A stretch of DNA of 64,000 bases from Shewanella seohaensis. GTDB taxonomy: Bacteria; Pseudomonadota; Gammaproteobacteria; Enterobacterales; Shewanellaceae. The translations under genes and the position numbers were made by a program. The notes beneath the pieces are model-generated. The model did not search any database and was not told the DNA's origin. It saw only the letters and a list, made by a program, of their open reading frames with translations. Location: positions 1,364,001 through 1,428,000 of the forward strand of contig NZ_CP104900.1 of assembly GCF_025449215.1 (NCBI RefSeq), given 5' to 3'. The stretch's first letter is position 1; each line of letters begins with the position of its first letter. Shown here in pieces: positions 8,112 to 17,918 of this stretch.

Positions 8112-10619
8112 ATGTCGATAAAACTCTCACCACTGGCGTTAGCAATTGCAGGAGCGATGACACTGTCAGCCGTGCCCGCTATGGCAAAAGATGCCCCTGT
8201 CTATGAAAAAGATGCCATTCTCGTGGTGTATAAAGACAATGCGACGAAGGCGGAGCGCTCGGCGGCTCAGCGTTTAATTCGTGGCACCTTAACCGATGCC
8301 AATGCGGACGGTGTCGATGATAAGTTCCAGCATTTACTCAATGGCAAACTGGCACGTTTAGCCCTGCGTAAAGGCGCCAATATTGAAGATGCGATTAAGG
8401 TGATTAGCCGTCATCCTGCGGTGAAATATGCCGAACCTAACTATATTCTCAAGGCGATAGGCACGCCTGATGATCCAAGCTTTGCTAGCCTGTGGGGCAT
8501 GAATAACACGGGACAAAACGGTGGCACCGTCGATGCGGATATCGATGCGCCAGAAGCGTGGGAAATCACCACCGGCAGTTCGGATGTGGTGATTGGGGTG
8601 ATTGACACTGGGGTGGATTACAATCATCCCGATCTACAGGCCAACATGTGGGTGAATGCTGGCGAGATCCCAGGTAATGGCATCGACGATGACGGCAACG
8701 GCGTGATCGACGATGTTCACGGTTACAGCGCAGTCAATAATAACGGTAACCCAATGGACGGCAACGGCCACGGTACCCATGTGTCTGGCACTATTGGCGC
8801 TAAAGGTAATAACGGCGTGGGTGTCGTTGGGGTGAACTGGGACGTTAAAATCGCCGCCTGTCAGTTCTTGGATGCCGATGGTTATGGTTCTACCGCAGGC
8901 GCGATTGCCTGTCTGGACTACTTTACCGATCTTAAGGTTAATCATGGCGTTGATATCAAAGCCACCAACAACTCTTGGGGCGGCGGCAGCTTTAGCCAAG
9001 CCTTAAAAGATGCGATTGAAGCGGGTGGTGAAGCAGGCATTTTATTCGTTGCAGCAGCGGGTAATGACGCGGTGGACAATGATGCCAGCCCACATTATCC
9101 CTCAAGCTATGACTCGGATGTGGTGTTGTCTATTGCCAGTACCGACCGTAATGACCGTATGTCAGATTTCTCACAGTGGGGCTTAACCAGTGTTGATATG
9201 GGCGCGCCTGGCTCGGCGATTCTGTCAACCATCCCTGGCGGTGGCTATGCCACTTACTCTGGTACCTCAATGGCGACGCCTCATGTGACAGGTGCGGCGG
9301 CACTCGTATGGTCATTAAATCCAGATCTCTCGCCAGTAGAAATGAAATCCTTACTGATGACATCGGGTGATGCGAATGCGGACCTCACTGGTAAAACCGT
9401 GGCAGGGACTCGCCTCAATGTGGCAAATGCCTTAGAGCAGGCTAACCCATCTCCTAGCTATAAGTTTACCGTATCGCCAGCATCGCAATCGGTCGAAGCG
9501 GGTAACACGGCAAGTTATAACTTTACTGTCGGTAGTGTGGCAGGGTGGGAAGGTGATGTGGCTCTAAGCGTAGCCGTGTCTCCAGCGCTTGAAGGCGTAT
9601 CCTTATCAGCCTCAACTGTTTCAGCTGGTGGTTCATTTACCTTAGATGTTGCGACAACGGCGCAAACTGCTTGGGGTGATTACAGCATCACAGTAACAGG
9701 TACCGATGGCACCATTGAAAAGTCTAAAGTCGTTTCACTGAATGTGTTCCCTCAGGGATTAAATGACTTTAGCTATGGCAATGAAAACGCTGTTGCTATC
9801 CCTGATAACAACGCTAATGGTGTGGTGAGCACTATCGACGTGACCGACGATGTGCAGATTTTTGGTGTGACCGCCGATGTGAATATCAGCCACACTTGGA
9901 TTGGTGATTTACGTGTCGTGTTAACCTCTCCAGCGGGCACCGAAGTGGTTCTGCATAACCGTGAGGGCGGCAGCGCCGACAACATCGTTAAGAGCTGGGA
10001 CTTAAGCGCGTTTGACGGTGAAAATGCCCAGGGTACTTGGTCATTATCTGTTGACGACAATGCGGGCGCGGACACGGGCACCCTAAATAACTGGGGCTTA
10101 GTGATCAGCGGCTTAGGTGAAGCCTCTCCTGCGGCACCTGTTGCAGGTTTCGAGTATGCGGTTGAAGGTTTAAGCGTTGCCTTCACTAATACCAGTTCCG
10201 ATGCAAACGATGATATCGTGAGCTATAGCTGGGACTTTGGTGATGACACAAACTCTAGCGAAATGAACCCAAGTCATGTGTTTGCCGCCGCTGGTACCTA
10301 CAGAGTATCGCTTACCGTGACTGACGCCATGGAGCATAGCAACACTGTGACCATGGAAGTGCAAGTGTATGAGCATAGCATCAGTGCTGCTGTGACTCGT
10401 GCATTAGTCTCTCGCCGTGGCAGTGCTATGGTTGACCTCACATGGGATAGCGCCTTAGGTGAAAGCGTCGCCCTGTACCGTGATGGCGAGTTAGTGGCCA
10501 CGACTGAAAACGATGGTAACTACCGCGATCGCTTCACAACGACGGCATCGAGTGTGACGTACCAAGTGTGTGAAACCACAGGCTCACTCTGCTCTGCGGC
10601 GGTTGTCGCGCAGTTCTAA
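8112..10619 (+). CDS. Secreted S8 subtilisin-like protease with P and PKD domains
   Basis: An 835-residue exported protease. It has a signal peptide (about 1-26, ending VPAMA), an inhibitor I9-like propeptide, then a subtilase domain with the catalytic triad D165 (GVIDTGVDYNHPDL), H220 (GNGHGTHVSG) and S386 (SGTSMATPHV), plus AAAGN for the oxyanion hole. After a beta-rich segment come a proprotein-convertase P-like domain (SHTWIGDLRVVLTSP ... LNNWGLVISG), a PKD domain (YSWDFGDDT ... AGTYRVSLTVTDA) and a C-terminal beta-domain with a CysCys-type pair. The frame opens at TTG 8067, but ATG 8112 is preferred: AGGAAG lies upstream and the signal peptide begins there. It shares an intergenic region with csgBA, so co-regulation or curli-related processing is possible. 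Confidence 0.93.
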   Translation: MSIKLSPLALAIAGAMTLSAVPAMAKDAPVYEKDAILVVYKDNATKAERSAAQRLIRGTLTDANADGVDDKFQHLLNGKLARLALRKGANIEDAIKVISRHPAVKYAEPNYILKAIGTPDDPSFASLWGMNNTGQNGGTVDADIDAPEAWEITTGSSDVVIGVIDTGVDYNHPDLQANMWVNAGEIPGNGIDDDGNGVIDDVHGYSAVNNNGNPMDGNGHGTHVSGTIGAKGNNGVGVVGVNWDVKIAACQFLDADGYGSTAGAIACLDYFTDLKVNHGVDIKATNNSWGGGSFSQALKDAIEAGGEAGILFVAAAGNDAVDNDASPHYPSSYDSDVVLSIASTDRNDRMSDFSQWGLTSVDMGAPGSAILSTIPGGGYATYSGTSMATPHVTGAAALVWSLNPDLSPVEMKSLLMTSGDANADLTGKTVAGTRLNVANALEQANPSPSYKFTVSPASQSVEAGNTASYNFTVGSVAGWEGDVALSVAVSPALEGVSLSASTVSAGGSFTLDVATTAQTAWGDYSITVTGTDGTIEKSKVVSLNVFPQGLNDFSYGNENAVAIPDNNANGVVSTIDVTDDVQIFGVTADVNISHTWIGDLRVVLTSPAGTEVVLHNREGGSADNIVKSWDLSAFDGENAQGTWSLSVDDNAGADTGTLNNWGLVISGLGEASPAAPVAGFEYAVEGLSVAFTNTSSDANDDIVSYSWDFGDDTNSSEMNPSHVFAAAGTYRVSLTVTDAMEHSNTVTMEVQVYEHSISAAVTRALVSRRGSAMVDLTWDSALGESVALYRDGELVATTENDGNYRDRFTTTASSVTYQVCETTGSLCSAAVVAQF

Positions 10620-10636
10620 TGAAGCTATAAATTAAC

Positions 10637-10662
10637 AAGGCGACCCTAGGGTCGCCTTTTTT
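10637..10662 (+). terminator. Terminator after subtilase
   Basis: A perfect 10-bp stem AAGGCGACCC / GGGTCGCCTT with a 2-base centre is followed by a T run. Confidence 0.92.
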
Positions 10663-10680
10663 GTTCTCTAGACTCAAAAG

Positions 10681-11202
10681 CTAAGGTTTTTCTTTCGCTT
10701 CCTCAGGCTCGGTTTCGGCGGAAATTTGTGTTTTCCTGTCGGATAACTGCTGTATTGCCTGAGTGTTATTTGAGGTTAAGCCATTAAAATGGTCGTTAAT
10801 TTTATTGAGCTGGCTGATGTATTCAGGGTCATCCTTTTCCTTATGTTGCCAGTAACGCTGCCGCTCTAGTTTTTGTAATTCACTGGCCCTTAGGATTTCG
10901 AAATAGCTGTTTTCCTGCTTTAGCCGATACAGTTCGGCATCGAGCAGTTGCAGCAATTTTTCCTTAGAAATCGTTTGGCTATTGAGCAAGGATTGCAGCG
11001 GGTCGACAGGCGTCTCGCGTTTGTCTGAATCGGTTTCCGTGGTGATCCCTAGCTGATACTCAATCTTATGTTGGCTATATTCCTGCGGGCAGGCGGTTTG
11101 GCTAAAGACGACCTTATCGTCCTTGCGACATTTATAGACGGTATTTGCAAGTGCAGTTGTAGGAAGTAGCACGCAAATAAGAGTCACTATGAGTCTTGCC
11201 AT
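10681..11202 (-). CDS. Exported DUF4124-type protein
   Basis: A 173-residue protein with a signal peptide (MARLIVTLICVLLPTTALA) followed by the short DUF4124 module NTVYKCRKDDKVVFSQTACP, which has the typical pair of cysteines and the F-S-x-x-x-C-P pattern. The remainder is charged and helical (LLQLLDAELYRLKQE and a possible coiled coil) with a low-complexity acidic tail. Such proteins are predicted periplasmic; no activity is known. It stands alone, convergent with the subtilase and divergent from nothing obvious. Confidence 0.75.
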   Translation of the reverse strand: MARLIVTLICVLLPTTALANTVYKCRKDDKVVFSQTACPQEYSQHKIEYQLGITTETDSDKRETPVDPLQSLLNSQTISKEKLLQLLDAELYRLKQENSYFEILRASELQKLERQRYWQHKEKDDPEYISQLNKINDHFNGLTSNNTQAIQQLSDRKTQISAETEPEEAKEKP

Positions 11203-11450
11203 TCGACGACAGATCCTTTGTATCCGCGATGATGAATAAAATACGTATTGTTACTGCGCCAGATTGAAGCTGAGTCTGCGTGTTCTTTAAACTCTAGCAG
11301 CTATATATCCGAGGGGCAGAAATACTTGTTACTTAGCATTAACAACCGTGAATACTATGGCGTAACTCAAAGAATAAAACCAGTTTTTTGACGATGGAAT
11401 TTTTTTGACACTCAATAGATTGAGACGCGTCTGCGCAGAACCGCACAAAC
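11203..11450. other. Intergenic gap between the DUF4124 gene and panC
   Basis: I see no gene here. It should hold the promoter of the leftward DUF4124 gene; no convincing -35/-10 pair or operator stands out. Confidence 0.4.
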
Positions 11451-11451
11451 A

Positions 11452-11475
11452 AAAAAGGAGCCTAAGCTCCTTTTT
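11452..11475. terminator. Terminator downstream of panC
   Basis: A perfect 10-bp stem AAAAAGGAGC / GCTCCTTTTT with a 4-base loop lies immediately beyond the panC stop and carries A/T tracts on both flanks. Confidence 0.9.
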
Positions 11476-11490
11476 CATGATGCTAAAACC

Positions 11491-12335
11491 TTAGCGGTCG
11501 AAGCGCAGATTATCGATAAGACGCGCTTTACCTAAGTAAGCGGCGGCCAGAATCACTAGCGCTTGGTCCGCAGCTTCCGCATGGGCCAGGGTGGTGGCAT
11601 GGCGAACTTCTAAGTAATCCGGGGTAAAGCCTGCGGCGATAAGGCTCGCTTTAGCTTCCGCAGTGACTTGTTCGATGCTCACGCCTTGTTTGATGCCTTG
11701 CGCCATGGCATCGATGGCTTTTTTAGCGCTGGCGCCGCGGCTTTTTCTTCCGCCGTCAGGTAGCCATTGCGTGAACTCATGGCTAAGCCCGAGGCTTCAC
11801 GAATGGTATCCACACCAATAATTTCAATCGGCAGTGACAAGTCTTCAACCATAGTGCGGATCACTAAGAGTTGCTGGTAATCCTTGTTGCCAAAGAAGGC
11901 GACATCGGGCTGCACTATGTTGAACAGTTTGCAGACGACAGTTGCAACGCCACGGAAGTGGCCGGGACGACTGGCACCGCAGAGTACATCGGAAATTCCC
12001 GGTACTTCGACATAGGTTTGCTGCGCCAAGCCTTTAGGATAAATAATTGCAGGCGTTGGGGTGAACAGCAGCTCGGCGCCCGCAGCGGTCAGCGCTTGGC
12101 TGTCGGCTTCTAAGGTGCGCGGGTAGGCATCGAGATCTTCGTTCTGCCCGAACTGCATAGGATTCACAAAGATTGATACGACCACATGGTCGCATTTCTT
12201 CGCAGCTTCTTTCACTAAGGTGATGTGTCCCTGATGGAGATTGCCCATGGTAGGCACAAAGGCGACAGTTTCGCCCTTGGCACGCCATGCCCGCACTTGA
12301 GTACGAATATCATCGATATGGGCGCTAGTGATCAT
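11491..12335 (-). pseudogene. panC: Pantothenate synthetase, reading frame broken by 1-nt indel
   Basis: PanC condenses pantoate and beta-alanine using ATP, the last step of pantothenate synthesis. The first ~205 residues show the family signatures [12 protein letters not shown] (HxGH nucleotide-binding), [10 protein letters not shown] and [10 protein letters not shown], then [15 protein letters not shown]. There the frame runs into an unrelated tail, while the correct continuation ([15 protein letters not shown] through [11 protein letters not shown]) is in the -1 frame. The break falls in a run of six T on the given strand (11719-11724); a seventh would restore one ORF of about 281 residues, the normal length. 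In the mRNA the site reads A-AAA-AAG in the right phase for -1 slippage. A sequence error is the simplest reading. Confidence 0.9.
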
Positions 12336-12411
12336 TAACTCTTACCTTGCTAAAACTTGAAATAGTCGTCTGTGTGCTTAGCACTATTTAGCTCAATGAG
12401 TGCTAGCACGC

Positions 12412-13206
12412 TTAGTTAAACGTGTGATCAGCACTTGGGAAGGTGCCATTGGCCACTTCTTCAATATAAGCGCGAACCGCCGAGCGGATTTCACCGGTTT
12501 GCTTGAGGTAGTTCTTTGAAAAACGTGGGATATAACCACTCGAAATACCGAGTACGTCGTGCATTACCAGGATCTGGCCATCTGTCGTGGGGCCTGCGCC
12601 GATACCGATTACTGGGATAGTTAATGCTTGAGTGATGGCGGTGGCAAGTGATGCCGGAATACATTCAACCACTAACAGCTGCGCGCCAGCGGCTTCTAAG
12701 GCTTTAGCTTCATCGAGAATGCGCTGGGCATTTTCAGCATCGCGGCCTTGTACTTTAAAGCCACCAAAAACGTGTACCGATTGCGGGGTGAGGCCCAAGT
12801 GGGCGCAGACAGGAATACCGCGCTCGGTCAGTTTAGTCACGGTTTCGAGCAACCAGTGACCGCCTTCCAGCTTGACCATATTGGCACCCGCCTGCATCAG
12901 TGCAGTGGCGTTTTCCATGGCTTGTTCTGGCGTGGCATAACTCATAAATGGCATGTCGGCGATCAGCAGTGAACGCTCGATACCGCGACGCACACAACGA
13001 GTGTGGTAGGCGATTTCGGCTGTCGTGACGGGCAGCGTATCATCGTGGCCTTGCAGAACCATTCCCAAAGAATCGCCGACCAGTAGCACATCGATGCCTT
13101 CGCCGTCGAACGCACTGGCAAAGCTGGCATCATAGGCTGTCAGAGCGGTGAATTTTCTACCTTCCTGTTTGTATTTCAACAGGGTTGAGCTAGTAACTTT
13201 AGACAT
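12412..13206 (-). CDS. panB: 3-methyl-2-oxobutanoate hydroxymethyltransferase
   Basis: A 264-residue cytoplasmic enzyme that transfers a hydroxymethyl group from methylene-tetrahydrofolate to 3-methyl-2-oxobutanoate, giving ketopantoate. Family motifs include [27 protein letters not shown] (metal-binding Asp), VKLEGG, and [16 protein letters not shown] near the middle. The frame opens at a TTG (13221), but ATG 13206 ([10 protein letters not shown]) matches the usual family start and length. panC follows about 75 bp downstream in the same direction, the standard panB-panC pairing for pantothenate synthesis. Confidence 0.95.
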   Translation of the reverse strand: MSKVTSSTLLKYKQEGRKFTALTAYDASFASAFDGEGIDVLLVGDSLGMVLQGHDDTLPVTTAEIAYHTRCVRRGIERSLLIADMPFMSYATPEQAMENATALMQAGANMVKLEGGHWLLETVTKLTERGIPVCAHLGLTPQSVHVFGGFKVQGRDAENAQRILDEAKALEAAGAQLLVVECIPASLATAITQALTIPVIGIGAGPTTDGQILVMHDVLGISSGYIPRFSKNYLKQTGEIRSAVRAYIEEVANGTFPSADHTFN

Positions 13207-13262
13207 ATGGGTGATCTTCAAACCAAATAGAAGTGGTGTTATAAGCTAACTGGGGGCTGACT

Positions 13263-13751
13263 TCAATGATCATTGCCCAGTAGTTGTAACTCGGCCAAGA
13301 ATTTTTCACTGATAAGGCTGCGTAGCGGCGTTTTACAGGGTAACACCAGATCCGGTGCTATGGCCGCCAAGGGCACTAGCACAAAACTACGCTCCTTCAT
13401 GCCGTAGTGCGGCACTTTGAGTCTGGGTTCATCGATAATGGCATCGCCATATAAGAGTAAGTCGAGATCTAAGGTTCTGGGGCCCCAACGTTCTTTACGG
13501 ACGCGGCCCTGAGTGTTTTCAATCTCTTGCAGTGCATCTAACAGGTCGATGGGCGCCAGAGAGGTCTCAAAGCTGGCAACGGCATTGATATAGTCGGGTT
13601 GCACTACGTCCCCCATGGGGGCGGAGCCGTAATAGGGCGATACCTTGAGGCTTTGATTTTCAGCCAAGGCGGACAAGGCCGCAACGGCATTGTCCAGCTG
13701 AGCTTTAGGATCTTCAAGATTAGCCCCTAAGGCGACAAAAACCTGAGTCAT
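13263..13751 (-). CDS. folK: 2-amino-4-hydroxy-6-hydroxymethyldihydropteridine pyrophosphokinase
   Basis: A 162-residue HPPK, which transfers pyrophosphate from ATP to 6-hydroxymethyl-dihydropterin in folate synthesis. It contains FVALGANLEDP at the N terminus and the hallmark RWGPRTLDLDLLLYGD with its metal-binding aspartates, followed by VPHYGMKERSFVLVPL. Length is normal. Its ATG overlaps the pcnB stop codon by one base (TAATG), so it is translationally coupled to pcnB. panB follows shortly after on the same strand, putting folate and pantothenate genes together. Confidence 0.96.
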   Translation of the reverse strand: MTQVFVALGANLEDPKAQLDNAVAALSALAENQSLKVSPYYGSAPMGDVVQPDYINAVASFETSLAPIDLLDALQEIENTQGRVRKERWGPRTLDLDLLLYGDAIIDEPRLKVPHYGMKERSFVLVPLAAIAPDLVLPCKTPLRSLISEKFLAELQLLGNDH

Positions 13752-15187
13752 TATTCGGCGGCTTTGGCTTTCGCGGCACTCGGGCGACGGCGACGGCGCT
13801 GTGGTGAATTGCGGTTACGGTTACCCGCCGCTTTGTTACCACTGCGGGCGATATTCAGACGCTCGGTCTCATCCGCTTCAACAAACTGTTGCCACCATGC
13901 TGCACTCTTGGCGACATTGCCACCTTCGACTTCGCCGCGCAGTAACAGCAAGTCGTAGGCCGCTCTAAATTTAGGGTGCTCTAGCAGTTTAAAGGCGCGA
14001 GTGCCTTGACTGCGATCGAAGCGTAATTGCAATTGCCAAATGTCTTTGGCAGGCGTACTAAACCGGCGCGGAATGCTGATGGTTTGGCATTGCTGCTCAA
14101 TCACATCACCCATGGCGGCAAAAAACGCATCGTATAAGGTCAGGCCGCTCTCGACCGCGATATCTTCGGCGCGTTGGCGCAGTGGATACCAGAGGATCGC
14201 CGCATAGAAGAAGGACGGGGTGACAGGTTTATCTTCGTTCACGCGCGCATCCGTGCTCTTCATGATGGCTTGCACCATCTTCATCGCATGGCCCTTTGGC
14301 GCATCTTTTAATTGGGCATCGACTTGCGGGAAGAGCGGTGCGAACAGCTTATATTCCTGCATCATCTCAAAGTTGGCCATGGCTTTGCCTGCGAAGAAGA
14401 GTTTGAGCACTTCTTCATACATGCGGGCGGCCGGAATGTCCTTGAGCAGTGGCGCTAACTGCTTGATAGGTTTAGCGGTCACTTCTTCAATCGCCATGCT
14501 GAGCTTAGTGGCAAAACGCACAGCCCTGAGCATACGCACTGGATCTTCACGGTAACGGGTTTCGGGATCGCCAATCAGCCTTAAGGTGCCCGCCTTAAGA
14601 TCTTCCATACCGCCGCCATAGCTGCGGATAGAGTAGTCGCTGATATCGTAGTAAAGGGCGTTGACGGTAAAATCGCGGCGCTCTGCGTCTTCATCGATTT
14701 CGCCGTACACGTTATCCCTGAGCAAACGCCCTTCGGAATTGGCTTTGGAAATCTTTTCATTGCTGTCGCCGTGATGGCCACGGAAGGTGGCAACTTCAAT
14801 CACATCGCGGCCAAACACAATATGGGCGAGGCGGAAGCGGCGTCCGACTACGCGGCAATTGCGAAACAGCTTTTTAATTTCTTCCGGCGTCGCATTGGTC
14901 ACAACGTCGAAGTCTTTCGGTTCGAGTCCGAGGAGTAAATCCCGTACGCCCCCACCGACTAAATAGGCCTGAAAACCTGATTTATTCAATCGGTATAATA
15001 CTTTAAGTGCGTTTTCGCTGATCTGCTTACGGGAAATCGAATGCGCATCCCGAGGCACGAGCGACAAGCTTAAGCCGCCTGAAGTGAGTTCTGGCGTTTG
15101 GGGTTCAATCTGAGCTGGAGTCGGAGCGGTCGTTTTAGGCGCGTCTTCAAATAGCTGCTTGCAGAATTGGCTGATACGGCGAAAAAT
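13751..15187 (-). CDS. pcnB: Poly(A) polymerase I, initiating at an AUU codon
   Basis: PAP I adds 3' poly(A) tails that promote RNA decay. The nucleotidyltransferase core has LVGGGVRDLLLG and DFDVVTNATP with the catalytic aspartates, RRDFTVNALYYD and RVVGRRFRLAH; the C terminus is very basic (RNRNSPQRRRRRPSA), for RNA binding. The first conventional start in frame is TTG 15067, but that would cut off an N terminus resembling E. coli PAP I. Reading on upstream gives IFRRISQFCKQLF beginning at ATT 15187, with GAGGTG a few bases before it and an in-frame TAA further up. E. coli pcnB is known to start at AUU, so I place the start there (478 codons). It is coupled to folK. Confidence 0.88.
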   Translation of the reverse strand: MFRRISQFCKQLFEDAPKTTAPTPAQIEPQTPELTSGGLSLSLVPRDAHSISRKQISENALKVLYRLNKSGFQAYLVGGGVRDLLLGLEPKDFDVVTNATPEEIKKLFRNCRVVGRRFRLAHIVFGRDVIEVATFRGHHGDSNEKISKANSEGRLLRDNVYGEIDEDAERRDFTVNALYYDISDYSIRSYGGGMEDLKAGTLRLIGDPETRYREDPVRMLRAVRFATKLSMAIEEVTAKPIKQLAPLLKDIPAARMYEEVLKLFFAGKAMANFEMMQEYKLFAPLFPQVDAQLKDAPKGHAMKMVQAIMKSTDARVNEDKPVTPSFFYAAILWYPLRQRAEDIAVESGLTLYDAFFAAMGDVIEQQCQTISIPRRFSTPAKDIWQLQLRFDRSQGTRAFKLLEHPKFRAAYDLLLLRGEVEGGNVAKSAAWWQQFVEADETERLNIARSGNKAAGNRNRNSPQRRRRRPSAAKAKAAE

Positions 15188-15340
15188 GGGACACCTCGGA
15201 ATGTATCTGTTATGTGATTAAAAATCTGGCGGCTATGATATACCAATTGCGCTCCGATGGGTATATCGCGATTTTTGAGCTATGCCACGACTTAGCGCTG
15301 ATAAAATGATGCTTTTTGGCCGATAACTCGCTCATCCGCC

Positions 15341-16240
15341 CTATGGAGCTATCAAGATTTCCCGCTGTTTCGGAATGGCCAATAGCTGAAACTGGGTCAC
15401 GGCCTGGGCCAGCATTTGCGGCGCGGTTGTGATTTCCACAGGTGCTTGGCCTAAAAAGGCGAGGGCAGCATTAAGGCTCGCCTGCGGATACTGTTTATCG
15501 ATAGCCTGCGCATGGTTTTGTTTCGACAGCTTAAATCCCGGCGTCAAACAGGCTAAGGGTAAATGCAACCACTGCGGCGCGCTTAGGCCAAAGGTTTGAT
15601 ACAGGCTTAATTGGCGACAACTGGCTTCGATTAAATCATAGCCCCGTACCACTTCGGTAATGCCTTGATAGGCATCATCTAGCACTACGGCCAGTTGATA
15701 GGCATACAGGCCATCGCTGCGTTTGATAATAAAATCTTCGGCGGCAAAGGCATGGTCCACTACGACTTTTCCCATCAGGTTATCGCTAAATTCGGCGACT
15801 TGTTGTCGATTGACAATGCGGATCGCACCCGATTGATGTGGCGTGGCTAACTGATGGCAGCGACCATCGTAAATCCCACCCATGGCTTGGATCTGTTTAC
15901 GACTACACTGGCAAAAGTAGGCATTATCCTCGGCGAGTAACTCATCGAGCTTGGCTTGATAGGCCTCGGTGCGGTCACTCTGGTACAGCACAGTGTCATC
16001 CCATTCGAAGCCGTAGGCCTCTAAGGTACGTAAAATATCATCGGCAGCGCCAGCAACTTCCCTTGGAGGATCAATATCTTCTACACGAATTAACCACTTC
16101 CCGCCTAAGGAGCGCGCCCGCAGATAACTGCCAAGGGCGGCGATCAGTGAGCCAAAATGCAGTGCGCCCGAGGGCGAAGGGGCAAAACGGCCAACATAGG
16201 GTTGCAAAGTAGAAGTGTTGGAAGAGTGAGTCGCCATCAT
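15341..16240 (-). CDS. gluQ: Glutamyl-Q tRNA(Asp) synthetase
   Basis: A protein of about 299 residues that is a truncated GluRS catalytic domain; it attaches glutamate to queuosine in tRNA(Asp) rather than aminoacylating the 3' end. The class I signatures are present: RFAPSPSGALHFGSL (HIGH-like) and GFKLSKQNHA (KMSKS-like), with a zinc-site CQCSRKQI pattern. No anticodon-binding domain is present, as expected. The frame extends into dksA, but ATG 16240 (MMATHSSNT) matches the family start; the upstream 92 codons overlap dksA and look non-coding. It lies between dksA and pcnB as in many gammaproteobacteria. Confidence 0.93.
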   Translation of the reverse strand: MMATHSSNTSTLQPYVGRFAPSPSGALHFGSLIAALGSYLRARSLGGKWLIRVEDIDPPREVAGAADDILRTLEAYGFEWDDTVLYQSDRTEAYQAKLDELLAEDNAYFCQCSRKQIQAMGGIYDGRCHQLATPHQSGAIRIVNRQQVAEFSDNLMGKVVVDHAFAAEDFIIKRSDGLYAYQLAVVLDDAYQGITEVVRGYDLIEASCRQLSLYQTFGLSAPQWLHLPLACLTPGFKLSKQNHAQAIDKQYPQASLNAALAFLGQAPVEITTAPQMLAQAVTQFQLLAIPKQREILIAP

Positions 16241-16376
16241 AGAAATTTGCAGGAATAACCAGTCAAAGTGGCTGTATTTTAGGGGGATACGAACAAAAAG
16301 CGAAGTGAAACGAGAGGATGTTAATGCAAGACGCATAAACAAGTAGGCGGGGAAATCCCCGCCCGAAGATGGCCGA

Positions 16377-16820
16377 TTAACCCGCCATTTGCTTCTCTTT
16401 GATCTCTGCAAGCGTTTTACAGTCGATACATTGATCGGCCGTTGGACGCGCTTCGAGACGGCGAATGCCGATTTCGATACCGCAAGAATCGCAGAAGCCA
16501 AAATCGTCTTCTTCAATTTTTTGTAGGGTTTTTTCGATCTTCTTGATCAGTTTACGTTCTCTGTCACGGGCACGCAGTTCGAGACTGAACTCTTCTTCTT
16601 GCGCTGCACGGTCTACAGGATCGGGAAAGTTTGCTGCTTCATCCTGCATGTGACTCAGAGTACGGTCGACCTCTTCACGCAACTGATTGCGCCAAGCTTC
16701 AAGAATTGTCTTGAAGTGACCCAGTTGCTTAGCGTTCATATACTCCTCACCCGGCTTTTCCTGGTAGGGACTTACACCTGCGATAGCGAGTACGCCAAGT
16801 TTTTTGGTGCCTTCAGGCAT
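16377..16820 (-). CDS. dksA: RNA polymerase-binding transcription factor DksA
   Basis: A 147-residue protein that inserts its coiled coil into the RNA polymerase secondary channel and, with ppGpp, mediates the stringent response. The coiled-coil region contains the acidic tip sequence [17 protein letters not shown], and the C-terminal zinc finger has CDSCG and CIDCKTLAE (four cysteines). ATG 16820 has AGGAGAT upstream. The order sfsA-dksA-gluQ-pcnB-folK on one strand is the classical arrangement. Confidence 0.97.
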   Translation of the reverse strand: MPEGTKKLGVLAIAGVSPYQEKPGEEYMNAKQLGHFKTILEAWRNQLREEVDRTLSHMQDEAANFPDPVDRAAQEEEFSLELRARDRERKLIKKIEKTLQKIEEDDFGFCDSCGIEIGIRRLEARPTADQCIDCKTLAEIKEKQMAG

Positions 16821-16983
16821 AACGCATCTCCTGTCATCATTTGCGTTTGTAGGGCGTCCTTAAGAACGGCCGCTATCTATATCAGAATCTTCACATTGAG
16901 GCAAATTTTTCATTTCACCTTGGCAGAATTTTTTGATTGCCTTCGCTAATTGAAATGAAAAAGCATTTTACTCAATCTTAACA

Positions 16984-17688
16984 TCATACTCGGACTGGAC
17001 AAGCGTGGGCTAGATGTATCTCACTGGCAGAAATCTCACAGCGATAAGCTAGGACTTCTACTCCCGATAAAACAGCCTTTTTCAACAGGTTAGCATATTC
17101 TGGGTCGATATGTGCCGCGGGAGCCACGCTGTGGATGTCTGTGTGTTGCACTACAAATAGCAAGACGGCTCTATGCCCAAGGCTGGCCATGTGCATTAAT
17201 TCCCGTAGATGTTTTTGGCCGCGAAGACTCACTGCATCCGGGAAATAACCTTGGCCATCCTCGAGCAAAGTACAACTTTTGACTTCAATATAACAGGCGG
17301 GCTTTTGAGCAGCCTCAAGCAAGATATCGATGCGGCTATTTTCATCGCCGTACTTCACTTCGCGGCTTAAGCTGTCGTAGCCTGTAAGTTCGGTGATGAC
17401 ACCTTTATTAAGCGCCTCCTCGACCAGGGCGTTGGCATTGCCCGAATGAATGCCGATAAGGCCACCCGTTGGCGTGGTCATCAACTCCCAGGTATGGGCA
17501 TATTTACGTTTAGGATTGTTAGACGTGGAAAACCATACGGTTTCATCGGGGAACAGGCAGTTACGCATTGAACCGGTATTGGGGCAATGCAGGGTGATTT
17601 CAGTGCCGTCTTCGAGTTGAACATCGGCGAGAAAACGTTTGTAGCGCTGGAGCAATTTTCCCGATTTCAGTGCTGGATTAAAGTGCAT
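16984..17688 (-). CDS. sfsA: SfsA family DNA-binding/nuclease-like protein
   Basis: A 234-residue protein named for sugar fermentation stimulation in E. coli. Family motifs visible are [21 protein letters not shown] and the PD-(D/E)XK-like stretch [18 protein letters not shown], followed by [17 protein letters not shown]. This architecture suggests an OB-like N domain plus a restriction-endonuclease-like fold; the in vivo role is uncertain. ATG at 17688 ([19 protein letters not shown]) matches the family. It heads the sfsA-dksA-gluQ cluster. Confidence 0.94.
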   Translation of the reverse strand: MHFNPALKSGKLLQRYKRFLADVQLEDGTEITLHCPNTGSMRNCLFPDETVWFSTSNNPKRKYAHTWELMTTPTGGLIGIHSGNANALVEEALNKGVITELTGYDSLSREVKYGDENSRIDILLEAAQKPACYIEVKSCTLLEDGQGYFPDAVSLRGQKHLRELMHMASLGHRAVLLFVVQHTDIHSVAPAAHIDPEYANLLKKAVLSGVEVLAYRCEISASEIHLAHACPVRV

Positions 17689-17918
17689 GCTATAACCTGT
17701 AGCGAGGTGATTTGGGCGCCCAAGACTAACAAATTTCGCAAATGTTTACAGATTTTACCTCGGTAACTTAGGCCGATGGCTTTCAGTCCTCGGCCGCTGG
17801 CAGTAAACTGCCGCCAACCCAGTTGTACTTTGTATACCCCAAAAGCCTGAGGATGTAGGACCTCTCACCTCAACTTGCAAGGGTATAGCGCAAGAACAAA
17901 TTAAAATAAGGACCCCTC

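Noticed and set aside
16241..16516. 92-codon N-terminal extension of GluQ
   Set aside because: It overlaps dksA, has unrelated basic composition and makes the protein longer than the family.
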